DNA of 64,000 bases, taken from Mycolicibacterium phocaicum. Lineage in GTDB: Bacteria; Actinomycetota; Actinomycetes; Mycobacteriales; Mycobacteriaceae. Both the position numbers and the translations under genes were made by a program. The notes beneath the pieces were generated by a model, which ran no database searches, was not told the origin of the DNA, and worked only from the letters and a program-made list of their open reading frames with translations. This document shows, piece after piece, positions 8,971 to 18,989 of this stretch. The stretch is taken from NCBI RefSeq assembly GCF_010731115.1, contig NZ_AP022616.1, forward strand, positions 1,364,001-1,428,000, written 5' to 3'. Within the stretch, counting starts at the first letter, position 1. Each line of letters starts with the position of its first letter.

Positions 8971-10539
8971 TCAGAGCTCTCCGGCGTCGAGCGCTTCCTT
9001 GGTGTCCTGTGCCGCCGCAACTTCGTCGGCGCTGTAGGTGATGAACAGCGCCACCACACCGACGATCACCGCCACCGCGGCGACCCAGAGCAGGCCGTAG
9101 GTGTAGCCGTGGTCGAGGGCCGTGTGCTGCGCGGCGTTCATCTTCGCGACCGGACCGGTGGTTCCGCCGAGGTACAGCGTGCGCGAGGTGATGACGGCCT
9201 GGATGACGGCCAGCACGACCGGGCCACCGAGGTTCTGCAGCATCAGCGCGATGGCCGACAGCGGGCCGATGTCGCTGAGCGCCACGCCGGCGATGGCAGA
9301 GACGGTCAGCGGCACGACGATCATGCCGATGCCGAAACCACCGACGGTGATCGGGATGACCAGGTTCGGGAAGTACGGGATACCGCCGTTGAGGGTGGAG
9401 CCGTAGATCATCGCGGCGAGCACCAGGACGCCGCCGGCGATCACCAGCACGCGCGGCGAGAACATCGCCACCAGCTGCGACGACAGGCCCAGGCCGATGC
9501 CGAGCGCGATGACGAACGGGATGAAGCCGATGCCGGCCTTCAGCGCGCTGTAGCCCATGATGTCCTGCACGTACAGGCCGATCAGGACCGTCAGCGTGAA
9601 CATCACACCGCCGGCCAGGAAGACCGCCGCGAAGGTCGCCACGCGGTTGCGGTCGCGGAACAGGCTGAACGGGACGACGGGGTGCTCGGCGCTGCGCTCG
9701 ACGAACAGGAACGCCAGGAACAGTACGGCCGCCGCGGCGCCGGAGCCCAGCGTCAGCGGGGACATCCAGCCCTTCTCCGGGCCCATCGAGAAGCCGAACA
9801 CCGCGGCGGTGCAGGCCAGGGTCGCCAGGATGGCGCCGGCCGCGTCGAGCTTCATGCGCTCGCGGGACGTCTCGGTCAGGGTGGTGCGGGCCAGGTAGAT
9901 CATGACGAGGCCGATCGGCACGTTCACCAGGAACGCGTAGCGCCACGAGAACACCGTCAGCGCGCCGCCGACGACGAGGCCCATCACCGAACCGACGCCC
10001 GTCATGGCCGCGAAGATCGCGGTGGCGGCGTTACGGGCCGGGCCCTTCGGGAAGGTGGTGGCGACGAGCGCCAGACCGGTCGGCGAGGCGATGGCCGAAC
10101 CGACACCCTGCAGCAGCCGGGCGATGACCAGGGTGGTCTCGTCCCATGCGACGCCGCAGAGGATGGAAGCGATGGTGAAGAGCGCGACACCGACGATGAA
10201 GGTGCGCTTGCGGCCGATGGTGTCGCCGAGGCGGCCACCGAGCAGCATCAGACCACCGAAAGTCAGCACATAAGCAGTGATCACCCAGCTGCGACCGGCG
10301 TCGGAAAGACCGAGCTCGTCCTGAATCTTAGGAAGAGCAACGATCGCGACGGTGCTGTCCATCGTGGCCAGCAGCTGCATGCCACCGATGGCAATGACTG
10401 CGGACAGGAAGCGGGGGGACGGAAGCCAGGCTGGATACCAGCTCTTTCGCTCGTCCTCGGTTTGCCCCACGTGCATCGTGAGCGGTTCGCGGCGGCTGTG
10501 TGCCATGGCGGTGCGCTCAGCGTCGTTGAGAGCCGTCAT
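8971..10539 (-). CDS. efpA: Major facilitator efflux pump EfpA (14-helix DHA2 type)
   Basis: 522 residues, very close to mycobacterial EfpA over its length (MTALNDAERT start, GGMQLLATMDSTVAIVALP in helix 1, QAVITSRTLYLGGTTGPV late). Motif A GGRLGDTIGRKRT is at about 101-113 and an antiporter motif C-like stretch VGSVMGLVVGG lies in helix 5. It is an inner-membrane proton-driven exporter linked to drug tolerance in M. tuberculosis. The ATG at 10539 is 22 bases after the cysG stop with AAGG upstream, so it is likely the last gene of the mqo-to-efpA run, though an own promoter is possible. Confidence 0.95.
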   Translation of the reverse strand: MTALNDAERTAMAHSRREPLTMHVGQTEDERKSWYPAWLPSPRFLSAVIAIGGMQLLATMDSTVAIVALPKIQDELGLSDAGRSWVITAYVLTFGGLMLLGGRLGDTIGRKRTFIVGVALFTIASILCGVAWDETTLVIARLLQGVGSAIASPTGLALVATTFPKGPARNAATAIFAAMTGVGSVMGLVVGGALTVFSWRYAFLVNVPIGLVMIYLARTTLTETSRERMKLDAAGAILATLACTAAVFGFSMGPEKGWMSPLTLGSGAAAAVLFLAFLFVERSAEHPVVPFSLFRDRNRVATFAAVFLAGGVMFTLTVLIGLYVQDIMGYSALKAGIGFIPFVIALGIGLGLSSQLVAMFSPRVLVIAGGVLVLAAMIYGSTLNGGIPYFPNLVIPITVGGFGIGMIVVPLTVSAIAGVALSDIGPLSAIALMLQNLGGPVVLAVIQAVITSRTLYLGGTTGPVAKMNAAQHTALDHGYTYGLLWVAAVAVIVGVVALFITYSADEVAAAQDTKEALDAGEL

Positions 10540-10561
10540 GGAAAGCTACCTTACAGTAATC

Positions 10562-11788
10562 TTAAGATTTCTTTAACCCTGCGAAGGCCGCGACGTCCCC
10601 GATCACGATGATCGCGGGCGGTCGGATGCCCTCCGAACGGATGTCCTCCGGCGCGTCGGCAAGCGTCGTCTGCAGCGTCTGCTGCGCCGCCGTCGTCCCG
10701 TGCTGGACCACCAGGACCGGTGTTTCCGCAGGTCGGCCACCTTGCAGCAGAACCTTGGCGAAAAGTTCGATGCGCTCGACGGCCATCAGCAGCACGATCG
10801 TGCCGCGCATCGCGGCCAGTGCGTCCCAATTCACTAACGATTCCGGGTGTCCCGGCGCGAGGTGGCCGCTGACCACCACGAATTCGTGCGTCACGGCCCG
10901 GTGCGTGACGGGGACGCCGGCCAGGGCCGGAACCGCTATGGCACTGGTCACACCGGGTACGACGGTGACCGGAATGCCCTCGTCGGCGCATGCCAGCACC
11001 TCTTCATAGCCGCGCGCGAAGACGAACGGGTCGCCGCCTTTGAGCCGGACCACGAACTTGCCGTCCTTGGCCCGGTCGATCAGGACGGCGTTGATCGCGT
11101 CCTGGGCCATCGCCCGGCCGTACGGAATCTTGGCGGCGTCGATCACCTCGACGTGCGGGCCGAGTTCGGCGAGCAGCTCTTGCGGTGCCAGCCGGTCGGC
11201 CACCACGACGTCGGCGTGGGCCAGCAGCCGGCGCCCGCGGACGGTGATCAGCTCGGGGTCCCCCGGGCCCCCGCCGACCAGTGCCACCCCGGAGTAGCTG
11301 TCGGGTTCGGCGGCGTCGCCGATCGCGCCGCGCTGCAGCGCCTCATGGATGGCGGTGCGCAGCGCCGCCGAGCGACGGTGCTCGCCGCCGGCGAGCACAC
11401 CGACCGTCAGGCCGTCGTATTCGAAGGATGCCGGGGTCACCGCCGACCCTTCCTGGCCGGCGTCGGCGCGGACGCAGAAGATGCGGCGGCGGTCGGCTTC
11501 GCCTGCCACCGCGGCGTTGACGGCCTCGTCATCGGTCGCGGCCAGCACGTACCAGGCGCCGTCGAGATCGTCGTTCTGAAATTCCCGCATGGTGAGCGTG
11601 ATGCCGGTGCCGTCGGGGTTGTCGACCAGCGCTTCGACCACCGGGGTGGCGGCGGGCGCGACGACGTGGACGTCGGCGCCACTGGCGATCAGCAGCGGCA
11701 AGCGGCGCTGGGCGACGCTACCGGCGCCCACGACCACGACCTTCTTGCCGGACAGGTGCAGCCCCACGAGGTAGGCCTGGGACGTCAT
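10562..11788 (-). CDS. cysG: Siroheme synthase CysG (dehydrogenase/ferrochelatase plus uroporphyrinogen methyltransferase)
   Basis: 408 residues, two domains. Residues 14-29 (GKKVVVVGAGSVAQRR) are the NAD-binding start of the precorrin-2 dehydrogenase part. From about 166 comes the SAM-dependent uroporphyrinogen-III methyltransferase with GGGPGDPEL (172-180), RLKGGDPFVFARG (248-260) and VVPGVTSAIAVPALAGVP. It feeds precorrin-2 to both siroheme and cobalamin synthesis. ATG 11788 has GGAG five bases upstream; the open frame extends further but in the wrong frame for a gene. It follows cobB by 22 bases in a cobalamin cluster. Confidence 0.96.
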   Translation of the reverse strand: MTSQAYLVGLHLSGKKVVVVGAGSVAQRRLPLLIASGADVHVVAPAATPVVEALVDNPDGTGITLTMREFQNDDLDGAWYVLAATDDEAVNAAVAGEADRRRIFCVRADAGQEGSAVTPASFEYDGLTVGVLAGGEHRRSAALRTAIHEALQRGAIGDAAEPDSYSGVALVGGGPGDPELITVRGRRLLAHADVVVADRLAPQELLAELGPHVEVIDAAKIPYGRAMAQDAINAVLIDRAKDGKFVVRLKGGDPFVFARGYEEVLACADEGIPVTVVPGVTSAIAVPALAGVPVTHRAVTHEFVVVSGHLAPGHPESLVNWDALAAMRGTIVLLMAVERIELFAKVLLQGGRPAETPVLVVQHGTTAAQQTLQTTLADAPEDIRSEGIRPPAIIVIGDVAAFAGLKKS

Positions 11789-11810
11789 TTTGCTCCTCGC
11801 GTGCGCAGTA

Positions 11811-13169
11811 TCACTCGGCGAGTTTAGTTGCCGCCAATACGAACCGACGCACCGAGTGCGGATGTGCGGCCGGATGGGTGTGCAGGTAGCCGGCGTGCAC
11901 GCCGCGCCGGACGGCCCCGTCGTGCACCGTGGCCTGCCCGGCGCCCCGGAAAACCCAGGCCGGCGACTGCTCGTCGGCGAATTCGACTGTCGTGCGGTGA
12001 AATTCATGGCCGGTGACACGCTCGCCCGCAGCGTGCATGCTGGAGTCGACCATTGCCACCGCATCCCGATACCCGAGGGTGAGCCGCTCGGTGAAGCGCG
12101 CCGAGCCGGGCAGCACCCCGCACATGGGGTGCCCGTCGAGGTCGTCGACCAGATAGGTGAGCCCGGCACACTCGGCATGGACCGGTGCGCCGGTCGCCGC
12201 GAGCGCGCCAATCTGTTCGCGGACAACGGCATTGGCCGACAGTTCCGCGGTGAACTGCTCAGGGAAACCGCCCGGTATGACGAGCGCCCGCGTGCCGTCC
12301 GGCAGCGGGTCGGTGAGCGGATCGAAGGCCACGACGTCGGCACCCGCCATCTCGAGCAGTTCGGCGTGCTCGGCGTAGCCGAAACTGAAGGCCTTGCCGG
12401 CGGCGAGCGCCACCGTGACGTTCGCCACCGGCTCGGTTTGAGGGTCCCATGCGGGGGCCGGTGCCCCGATCCCGGCGCACCGGGCGACGGCTTCTATATC
12501 CACGTGGCGCGCAACGAGCTCGGTCATGACGGCGACGGCCTCGTGCGCCCGGCGGCCGTGCTCGACGGCGGTGACCAGGCCGAGGTGCCGGGACGGAATC
12601 TCCAGCCCGCTGTCCCGTGGGATCGCGCCGAACACCGGGACCCCCGCCTGCTCGCAGGCCTGCCGCAGCACCTGTTCGTGCCGCGGCGAACCGACCTTGT
12701 TGAGGATCACCCCGGCGATCCGCACCGCTCGGTCGAACGTCGAAAAACCATGCAGCAGAGCGGCAATGCTCTGGCTCTGCCCGCGGGCGTCGACGACCAG
12801 CACCACCGGCGCGCCGAGCAGCCCGGCCACGTGAGCGGTCGACCCGGGCGCCGGGGACATGGGCTGATCGGTGATCCGGCCGTCGAACAGGCCCATGACG
12901 CCCTCGATGACGGTGATGTCCGCACCCGCACTGCCGTGCCGGTACAGCGGTCCGATCAGATCGTCACCGACGAGGACCGGATCCAGGTTGCGGCCCGGTC
13001 GGCCGGTGGCCAGCGCGTGATAACCCGGGTCGATGAAGTCGGGGCCGACCTTGGCGGCGCTCACGTTGTGGCCGGCGCGGCGCAACGCACCCATCAGGCC
13101 GGTGGCGACGGTGGTCTTGCCGCTGCCCGACGACGGCGCCGCGATCACCACCGCCGGGACCGCGGTCAC
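11811..13169 (-). CDS. cobB: Cobyrinic acid a,c-diamide synthase / hydrogenobyrinate diamide synthase
   Basis: 452 residues. An N-terminal dethiobiotin-synthetase-like ATPase domain has the P-loop PSSGSGKT (12-19) and KVGPDFIDPGYH; the C-terminal glutaminase domain has VIPGGFPEQF and the Cys nucleophile in HAECAGLTYL. It amidates carboxylates a and c of the corrin ring using glutamine and ATP. Start GTG 13169 is preceded by GAGGAAA at two bases. It is 22 bases ahead of cysG; the 175-base gap to cobO on its other side contains palindromic repeats. Confidence 0.96.
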   Translation of the reverse strand: MTAVPAVVIAAPSSGSGKTTVATGLMGALRRAGHNVSAAKVGPDFIDPGYHALATGRPGRNLDPVLVGDDLIGPLYRHGSAGADITVIEGVMGLFDGRITDQPMSPAPGSTAHVAGLLGAPVVLVVDARGQSQSIAALLHGFSTFDRAVRIAGVILNKVGSPRHEQVLRQACEQAGVPVFGAIPRDSGLEIPSRHLGLVTAVEHGRRAHEAVAVMTELVARHVDIEAVARCAGIGAPAPAWDPQTEPVANVTVALAAGKAFSFGYAEHAELLEMAGADVVAFDPLTDPLPDGTRALVIPGGFPEQFTAELSANAVVREQIGALAATGAPVHAECAGLTYLVDDLDGHPMCGVLPGSARFTERLTLGYRDAVAMVDSSMHAAGERVTGHEFHRTTVEFADEQSPAWVFRGAGQATVHDGAVRRGVHAGYLHTHPAAHPHSVRRFVLAATKLAE

Positions 13170-13191
13170 CGTTTCCTCATGGCATGCCGCG

Positions 13192-13325
13192 AATGTGCGT
13201 ACAGATCGTCAAATCCGCAGCTCGTGCGATCTGTACGCACATTGGTGAAGTCGCCCCACCGCGAGCCGCGGTCAATGTGCAACCAGATCGCGAATTTCGC
13301 CGATCGTTCGCTCTGTACGCACATT
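13192..13325. repeat. Two tandem palindromic repeats in the cobO-cobB gap
   Basis: Copy 1 has perfect 17-base arms, AATGTGCGTACAGATCG (13192-13208) and CGATCTGTACGCACATT (13227-13243), around an 18-base loop. Copy 2 (13274-13325) keeps the outer AATGTGC and TCTGTACGCACATT and the inner AGATCG but is degraded on its left side. No credible gene fits in the gap, and the copies look like a dispersed REP- or MITE-like element rather than a transcription factor site. Confidence 0.75.
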
Positions 13326-13344
13326 CGCGAACGCGAGGCGACAC

Positions 13345-13959
13345 TCACCATTCGATGCCGCGCTGACCCTTACGGCCGGCGTCCATGGGGTGCTTGACCT
13401 TGGTCATCTCGGTCACCAGGTCGGCGGCATCGAGGAGCTGCGGCGGGGCGTCGCGGCCGGTGATGACGACATGTTGAGTGCCGGGACGGGATCGGAGCAC
13501 CTCGACCACCTCTTCCACGTCGAGCCAGCCCCACTTGAGCGGATACGTGAACTCGTCGAGGACGTAGAAGTCGTGCTGCTCGGCAGCCAGCCGGCGCGCG
13601 ATCTCGGCCCAGCCTTCGACGGCCGCGGCGGCGTGGTCGTCATCGGAGCCCTGCCGGCGGGTCCACGACCAGCCCGAGCCCATCTTGTGCCACTGCACCG
13701 GTCCCCCGACGCCCTGCTCGTCGTGCAGCCGGCCGAGCGTCTGGAACGCCGCTTCCTCCCCGACCTTCCACTTGGCGCTCTTGACGAACTGGAACACCGC
13801 GACGTCGAAGCCCTGGTTCCAGGCGCGCAGCGCCATCCCGAATGCGGCAGTCGATTTTCCCTTACCCGGGCCGGTGTGCACCGCCAGGATCGGCGCGTTG
13901 CGGCGCGCCTTGGTGGTCAGTCCGTCGTTGGGGACGACGAGCGGTTGTCCTTGTGGCAT
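13345..13959 (-). CDS. cobO: Cob(I)alamin adenosyltransferase, CobO type
   Basis: 204 residues. P-loop HTGPGKGKST at about 28-37, followed by WNQGFDVAVFQFVKSAKWK, DEFTYPLKWGWLD and VITGRDAP, all standard for CobO/CobA adenosyltransferases. It transfers the adenosyl group of ATP to Co(I) corrinoids in the cytoplasm. ATG 13959 has AGGAAGAA upstream. It sits 22 bases behind the chelatase-like gene and ahead of cobB, in line with the corrinoid cluster. Confidence 0.96.
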   Translation of the reverse strand: MPQGQPLVVPNDGLTTKARRNAPILAVHTGPGKGKSTAAFGMALRAWNQGFDVAVFQFVKSAKWKVGEEAAFQTLGRLHDEQGVGGPVQWHKMGSGWSWTRRQGSDDDHAAAAVEGWAEIARRLAAEQHDFYVLDEFTYPLKWGWLDVEEVVEVLRSRPGTQHVVITGRDAPPQLLDAADLVTEMTKVKHPMDAGRKGQRGIEW

Positions 13960-13981
13960 GGGGTTCTTCCTGCTGTGTTCT

Positions 13982-15829
13982 CTACGCCGCGGCTTGCCCG
14001 GCCCGCACCACGCTGGCCAGGTTGTCGGCGCGCAGCTGCGCCAGTTGCACGGCGGGCGCACCGAGTTGGCCGGCCAACTGCTGCGCCAATCCCAGTCGAA
14101 TATAAGACGTTTCGCAGTCGACGACGACGGCGGCGGCGCCCTCGGCGACGAGCAGTCCCGCGGCGGTCCGGGTCCGGCCCAGCGGATCGGGTCCACCCGT
14201 CGCACGGCCGTCGGTCAGCACCACCACGAGGGGGCGACGGGCCCGGTCGCGGGTCTTCTCCCGCAGCACCACATCACGCGCGGCCAGCAGCCCCTGCGCC
14301 AGTGGGGTTTTCCCACCGGTGTCGAAACGTGCCAGGCGCCGGCTCGCGATGTGCACTGACGACGTCGGCGGCAACAGCAGCGCGGCTTCGGCGCCCCGGA
14401 AGGTGACGACGGCGACCTTGTCGCGGCGCTGGTAGGCGTCGCGCAGCAGTGACAGCGTCGCCCCGCTCACCGCGGACATCCGGTCGCGCGCGGCCATGGA
14501 GCCCGAGGCGTCGACCACGAAGATCACCAGATTGCCCTCGCGCCCTTCACGAATCGCGTGGCGGACGTCGGTGGGCGCCACCTGCAGGCGGCCGGCCTGT
14601 GGCCGGCGATCGGCCGCGGCCAGCAGCGTGCCGAAGACGTGCACGCCGTGTCCGGCCCGGGCATCGTCGGTCGCCGAGATCGGGGTGCCCGTGCGGTTGC
14701 GCGCCCGCGACCGCCGGCCGGGAGCACCTTCCCCGACGCCGGGCACCACCAGCGCCCGGGTCCGGAAGGTCGCCGACGGCGGCGCGCTGGGCCGCGAGGC
14801 ACTACCGGGTCCGGCCGAGTTTCCTTGCGGCGCGGCCTCTTCCGAGCCGTCCGCGGAGATCCCGCCGCCCGGCGGATCAGGATCGGGGTCCGGCTCCGAC
14901 GCGGACTGCGATTCGGCCTCGGCCTGCGCCATGGCGTCGTCGAGCTGTTGCGGATCCAGCCCGGGATCGTCGAAGGGGTCGCGCCGGCGCCGGTGCGGCA
15001 GCGCGAGTTCCGCGGCGACGCGGACGTCTTCCGCATCCACCGCGGACGCGCCGCGCCAGGCCGCGTGCGCGACGGCCGTGCGGGCCACCACCAGATCGGC
15101 GCGCATGCCGTCGACGTCGAACGCCGCACACAACGCCGCGATCCGGCGCAATTCGTTGTCCGGCAACGACACCGACGCCACCGCGGCGCGGGCCTTGGCG
15201 ATCCGCCCGGCCAGCTCGGCGTCGTCGACGGCGTACTGCTCGGCGAAACCGGCCGGGTCGGCCTCGTACGACATGCGGCGCCGGATCACCTCGACCCGGA
15301 CGTCGACATCGCGGGACGCGTAGACGTCGACGGTCAGTCCGAAGCGGTCGAGCAGCTGCGGCCGGAGCTCGCCCTCCTCCGGATTCATGGTGCCCACCAA
15401 CATGAATCGGGCCTCGTGCGAATGCGAGACACCGTCGCGCTCGATGTGCACCCGGCCCATGGCGGCGGCATCGAGCAGCACGTCGACCAGGTGGTCGTGC
15501 AGCAGGTTCACCTCGTCGACGTAGAGCACGCCGCCGTGCGCGCGCGCCAGCAGGCCCGGCGAAAAGGCATGTTCGCCGTCCCGCAACACCTTCTGCAGAT
15601 CGATCGAGCCGACCACGCGGTCCTCGGTGGCGCCGATGGGCAGCTCCACCAGGCGGGCTCCGGCGTCCACGGCGGCCAGCACCTCGGCGAGACCACGCAC
15701 CGCGGTCGATTTCGCGGTGCCCTTCTCGCCGCGGATCAGCACACCGCCGATGTCGGGACGCACCGCGCACAGGATGAGCGCCAGCCGGAGCTGGTCCTGG
15801 CCCACCAGCGCGCTGAACGGATAGGTCAC
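13982..15829 (-). CDS. Magnesium/cobalt chelatase-like protein: AAA+ ATPase fused to VWA domain (Rv2850c-like)
   Basis: 615 residues combining ChlI and ChlD parts. Residues 1-330 are an AAA+ ATPase ([14 protein letters not shown], Walker [10 protein letters not shown] at 34-42, Walker [12 protein letters not shown]). A Pro/acidic linker leads to a VWA domain with the MIDAS motif DASGS near residue 438 and a later TDG. Such subunits power metal insertion into tetrapyrroles with a large partner (CobN or ChlH), which is not in this window. The GTG start overlaps the GNAT stop (TAGTG). The surrounding cob genes suggest cobalt insertion, but a role as a stand-alone MoxR-like ATPase is possible. 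Confidence 0.88.
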   Translation of the reverse strand: MTYPFSALVGQDQLRLALILCAVRPDIGGVLIRGEKGTAKSTAVRGLAEVLAAVDAGARLVELPIGATEDRVVGSIDLQKVLRDGEHAFSPGLLARAHGGVLYVDEVNLLHDHLVDVLLDAAAMGRVHIERDGVSHSHEARFMLVGTMNPEEGELRPQLLDRFGLTVDVYASRDVDVRVEVIRRRMSYEADPAGFAEQYAVDDAELAGRIAKARAAVASVSLPDNELRRIAALCAAFDVDGMRADLVVARTAVAHAAWRGASAVDAEDVRVAAELALPHRRRRDPFDDPGLDPQQLDDAMAQAEAESQSASEPDPDPDPPGGGISADGSEEAAPQGNSAGPGSASRPSAPPSATFRTRALVVPGVGEGAPGRRSRARNRTGTPISATDDARAGHGVHVFGTLLAAADRRPQAGRLQVAPTDVRHAIREGREGNLVIFVVDASGSMAARDRMSAVSGATLSLLRDAYQRRDKVAVVTFRGAEAALLLPPTSSVHIASRRLARFDTGGKTPLAQGLLAARDVVLREKTRDRARRPLVVVLTDGRATGGPDPLGRTRTAAGLLVAEGAAAVVVDCETSYIRLGLAQQLAGQLGAPAVQLAQLRADNLASVVRAGQAAA

Positions 15830-16296
15830 TACTGCTGCCCCGCTCCCAGACCCGGTCTGATCATCGGCACATGCGGAATGCCGTCCTCCAGAAACTCCTC
15901 GCCGTCGCGCACGAATCCGTGGCGGGCGTACATCTCTTCGAGATAGGTCTGGGCGTCGATCCGGCAGGGGTAGGTGCCCACCTCGGCCAGCGCTGCCTGC
16001 ATCAACCGCGTGGTGTGGCCCTGACCGCGGTCGCTGCGCTTGGTGCACACCCGGCCGATCCGGAAGACCTTCTCTCCCCCGGGATGTTCCTCCATCAGCC
16101 GCAGCGTCGAGATGACTTGTGCGTCAGGGCTTTCCAGCCAGAAGTGCCGGGTCTCGGCCAGCAGGTCACGGCCGTCGAGTTCGGGGTACGGACACGCCTG
16201 CTCCACCACGAAGACCTCGACGCGCAACTTCAGCAGCTCGTAAAGCGTTGCGGCATCGAGATCCTTGGCCCAGCTGCGCCTCGGCGCGACGGTCAT
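15829..16296 (-). CDS. ElaA-like GNAT N-acetyltransferase (Rv2851c-like)
   Basis: 155 residues of GNAT fold. [20 protein letters not shown] at about 18-37 is the ElaA-type N-terminal signature, and [18 protein letters not shown] carries the acetyl-CoA-binding loop (RGQGH in place of R/QxxGxG/A). The substrate of ElaA-type enzymes is unknown. ATG 16296 with GGCGGA upstream; 16 bases separate it from mqo and one base is shared with the chelatase-like gene, so it belongs to the mqo-led transcription run. Confidence 0.88.
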   Translation of the reverse strand: MTVAPRRSWAKDLDAATLYELLKLRVEVFVVEQACPYPELDGRDLLAETRHFWLESPDAQVISTLRLMEEHPGGEKVFRIGRVCTKRSDRGQGHTTRLMQAALAEVGTYPCRIDAQTYLEEMYARHGFVRDGEEFLEDGIPHVPMIRPGLGAGQQ

Positions 16297-16312
16297 GCGC
16301 GATCCGCCCGGA

Positions 16313-17809
16313 TCAGGCCGGCTGGTCGAGCTTGAGCACCTTGGTCCCCCAGTCCCACACCTCGCGGTACAGCTTGGGTTCGCCGGACAGGTTGACGCCC
16401 AACGACGGCACCATCTCCTTGAGCTTGGGCAGCCAGGCCTGGTAACGGTCGCCGAAGCACCGCTCCAGCACCTCGACCATGGCCGGTACGGCGGTCGAGG
16501 CACCCGGCGACGCACCGAGCAGACCGGCGATGCGGCCGTCCTCGGCGGTCAGGACGGTGGTGCCGAACTCCAGCACGCCACCGATGCCCTTGCGGCGGAT
16601 CACCTGCACGCGCTGGCCCGCGACATCCAGCTCCCAGTCGGAATCGACTGCGCTGGGGGCGAATTCGCGCAGCGAATCGACCCGCTCACCCTCGCTGAGG
16701 GCCAGCTGCTCGAGCAGGTACTTCACCAGGCCCAGTTCGGTGACGCCGACGCCGAGCATCGAGGCGATGTTGTTGGGCTTGACCGACAGCGGCAGATCGG
16801 TGACCGAGCCCTGCTTGAGGAACTTGGGCGACCAGCCGGCGAACGGCCCGAACAGCAGCCAGGACTGACCGTTGATGATGCGGGTGTCCAAGTGCGGCAC
16901 CGACATCGGCGGCGCGCCGACCGATGCCTGGCCGTACACCTTGGCCTGGTGCCTGACCGTCAGGTCCTGGTTGTCGGTGCGCAGGAAGGCACCGCCGACC
17001 GGGAACCCGCCGAAGCCCTTGGCCTCCGGGATACCGGCCTTCTGCAGCAGGTGCAGCGCGCCACCACCGGCGCCGAGGAACACGAACTTGGCATTGATCT
17101 TCTGCCGGTCCCCGGTGCGCCGGTTCACGACGTTGAGCTTCCAGCTGCCGTCGGACTGCTTGCTCAGGTTGGTCACCTCGTGCCCGAACAGCGTGTCCAT
17201 ACCGCGCTGCGCGGTGAAGCCGATGAGCTGCTTGGACAGCGAACCGAAGTCGACGTCGGTGCCGTCGGTGGTCCAGTTCAGCGCAACCGGCTCGGCGAAG
17301 TCGCGCTGCTCGGCCATGAACGGCAGTCGGCGCGCGAACTCGTCCTTGTCGTCGATGTACTCCATCGTCGAGAACAGCGGGTTGGTGACCAGCGACTCGC
17401 GGCGCCGGCGCAGGTAGTCCAGGTGCTCGGCGCCGTGCACGAAGCTGACGTGCGGGATGGGGTTCAGGAAGCTCTTGACGTCCGGCAGCACCCCGTTCTC
17501 CACGGCGTACGCCCAGAACTGGCGCGTCACCTGGAACTGCTCGTTGACGTGGACGGCCTTCTTGATGTCGATGGTGCCGTCGGCGTTCTGCGGCGTGTAG
17601 TTGAGCTCGCACAGCGCCGAGTGGCCGGTGCCCGCGTTGTTCCACGGATCGCTGCTCTCGGCGGCCGCGCCGTCGAGGCGCTCGATCATGGTGATGGACC
17701 ACTCCGGCTCCAGCAGCCGGATCAGTGCCCCGAGGGTGGCGCTCATGATTCCCGCGCCCACGAGGACGACGTCGGTCTGTGCGCTCCCAGCTACGTTTGC
17801 ATTCGACAC
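16313..17809 (-). CDS. mqo: Malate:quinone oxidoreductase
   Basis: 498 residues. FAD-binding start [16 protein letters not shown], then [20 protein letters not shown], the Mqo signature, and a C-terminal [19 protein letters not shown]. It is a peripheral membrane flavoenzyme that oxidises malate to oxaloacetate and passes electrons to menaquinone. I chose GTG 17809 since AAGGACGAG lies seven to nine bases upstream; GTG 17830 would add seven residues. The gene is divergent from the hydrolase at 17951, with 141 bases of shared upstream region. Confidence 0.96.
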   Translation of the reverse strand: MSNANVAGSAQTDVVLVGAGIMSATLGALIRLLEPEWSITMIERLDGAAAESSDPWNNAGTGHSALCELNYTPQNADGTIDIKKAVHVNEQFQVTRQFWAYAVENGVLPDVKSFLNPIPHVSFVHGAEHLDYLRRRRESLVTNPLFSTMEYIDDKDEFARRLPFMAEQRDFAEPVALNWTTDGTDVDFGSLSKQLIGFTAQRGMDTLFGHEVTNLSKQSDGSWKLNVVNRRTGDRQKINAKFVFLGAGGGALHLLQKAGIPEAKGFGGFPVGGAFLRTDNQDLTVRHQAKVYGQASVGAPPMSVPHLDTRIINGQSWLLFGPFAGWSPKFLKQGSVTDLPLSVKPNNIASMLGVGVTELGLVKYLLEQLALSEGERVDSLREFAPSAVDSDWELDVAGQRVQVIRRKGIGGVLEFGTTVLTAEDGRIAGLLGASPGASTAVPAMVEVLERCFGDRYQAWLPKLKEMVPSLGVNLSGEPKLYREVWDWGTKVLKLDQPA

Positions 17810-17950
17810 GTGATCGCTCGTCCTTCGCACTCGGGTTACCCGCCGGTATTGACGGATGCTCGGTGCTCAAGGTTATCGCGACCGTGTTCGCCGCTGACGC
17901 GCTATCTCCTCCCATCGACCATGATGTTCGTCGCAGTTAGGGTTGAACAC

Positions 17951-18985
17951 GTGACGCCGCAGGAGCCACAGGGACAACCCGAGTGGCAGCCGGACGTGCT
18001 GCCCGGGTACTGGCAGCAGACCATCGCACTGGGACCCGACCCCGACGGCGAGGGTGACCTGGTCGCCACCGTCGTGCGGCGTGGTCCACAGGTCCGGGCC
18101 GAGCACGCAGTGCTCGTGGTGCACGGCTACACCGACTACTTCTTCCACACCGAGCTCGCCGATCACTTCGCCGCCCGCGGCATGGCGTTCTACGCGATAG
18201 ACCTGCACAAGTGCGGACGGTCGCGACGCCCCGGGCAGACCCCGCACTTCACCACCGACCTGGCGTCGTACTACGGCGAACTCCGTCAGGCCCTGCAGCT
18301 CATCGCCGCGGACACTACCGGTGCCCGGGTGTGCCTGTACGGCCACTCCGCCGGCGGACTGATCGCGACGCTGTTCGCCGACCGACTGCGCCGCGACAGC
18401 GCACTGGCGACACACCGCGTGACGGGCCTGATCCTCAACAGCCCGTTCTTCGATCTGCACGGGCCGGCAGTCCTGCGTTCGGCGCCGGTTTCCGGCACCC
18501 TGCGGGCACTGGCCCGATTCCGCAAGCTGGCGGTGATCCGCCGGCCGACCGAGGGCGGCTACGGCACCAGCCTGCACCGCGACCACGGCGGCGAGTTCGA
18601 CTACAACCTGGACTGGAAACCGTTGGGCGGCTTCCCGGTCACCGTCGGCTGGATCAACGCCATCCGGCGCGGACAACTGCAGCTGCATCGCGGACTCGAC
18701 GTCGGGGTGCCGAATCTGATCCTGCGCTCGGACCACACCGTCGCAGAGACCACGACCTCGGTCGGGATGGAGCGCGGCGACGCCGTGCTGGACGTCAGCC
18801 AGATCGCCCGCTGGGCGGGATGTGTCGGCAACCGCAGCACCGTCGTCCCCGTTACCGACGCCAAACACGACGTGTTCCTGTCGCTCCCGGCGCCGCGTGC
18901 CGTCGCGTTCGGCGAGCTGAATCACTGGCTGGATTGGTATCTCCCCCAAGCGGTCTCCCGCACGACGCAACACGAACAGGCCTGA
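17951..18985 (+). CDS. Serine alpha/beta hydrolase, monoglyceride-lipase-like (Rv2854-like)
   Basis: 344 residues. Alpha/beta hydrolase with the oxyanion-side HGYTDYF, nucleophile elbow GHSAGG and a late His in DAKHDVFLS as the probable catalytic His. The core resembles serine aminopeptidase S33/monoacylglycerol lipases. No signal peptide, so likely cytosolic. GTG 17951 is preceded by AGGG at eight bases; an upstream ATG pair at 17921 lacks a ribosome site. A 906-codon open frame covering it is mostly antisense to mqo. It lies four bases before mtr and is probably co-transcribed with it. Confidence 0.88.
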   Translation: MTPQEPQGQPEWQPDVLPGYWQQTIALGPDPDGEGDLVATVVRRGPQVRAEHAVLVVHGYTDYFFHTELADHFAARGMAFYAIDLHKCGRSRRPGQTPHFTTDLASYYGELRQALQLIAADTTGARVCLYGHSAGGLIATLFADRLRRDSALATHRVTGLILNSPFFDLHGPAVLRSAPVSGTLRALARFRKLAVIRRPTEGGYGTSLHRDHGGEFDYNLDWKPLGGFPVTVGWINAIRRGQLQLHRGLDVGVPNLILRSDHTVAETTTSVGMERGDAVLDVSQIARWAGCVGNRSTVVPVTDAKHDVFLSLPAPRAVAFGELNHWLDWYLPQAVSRTTQHEQA

Positions 18986-18989
18986 ACTC

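Noticed and set aside
13166..13366. Short open frames on both strands between cobO and cobB
   Set aside because: They are created by the palindromic repeats and have no ribosome sites or homology.
16265..17950. Very long plus-strand open frame (over 900 codons) running through mqo into the hydrolase gene
   Set aside because: Only the part after GTG 17951 has protein-like sequence and homology; the rest is antisense to mqo and reflects GC-rich codon bias.
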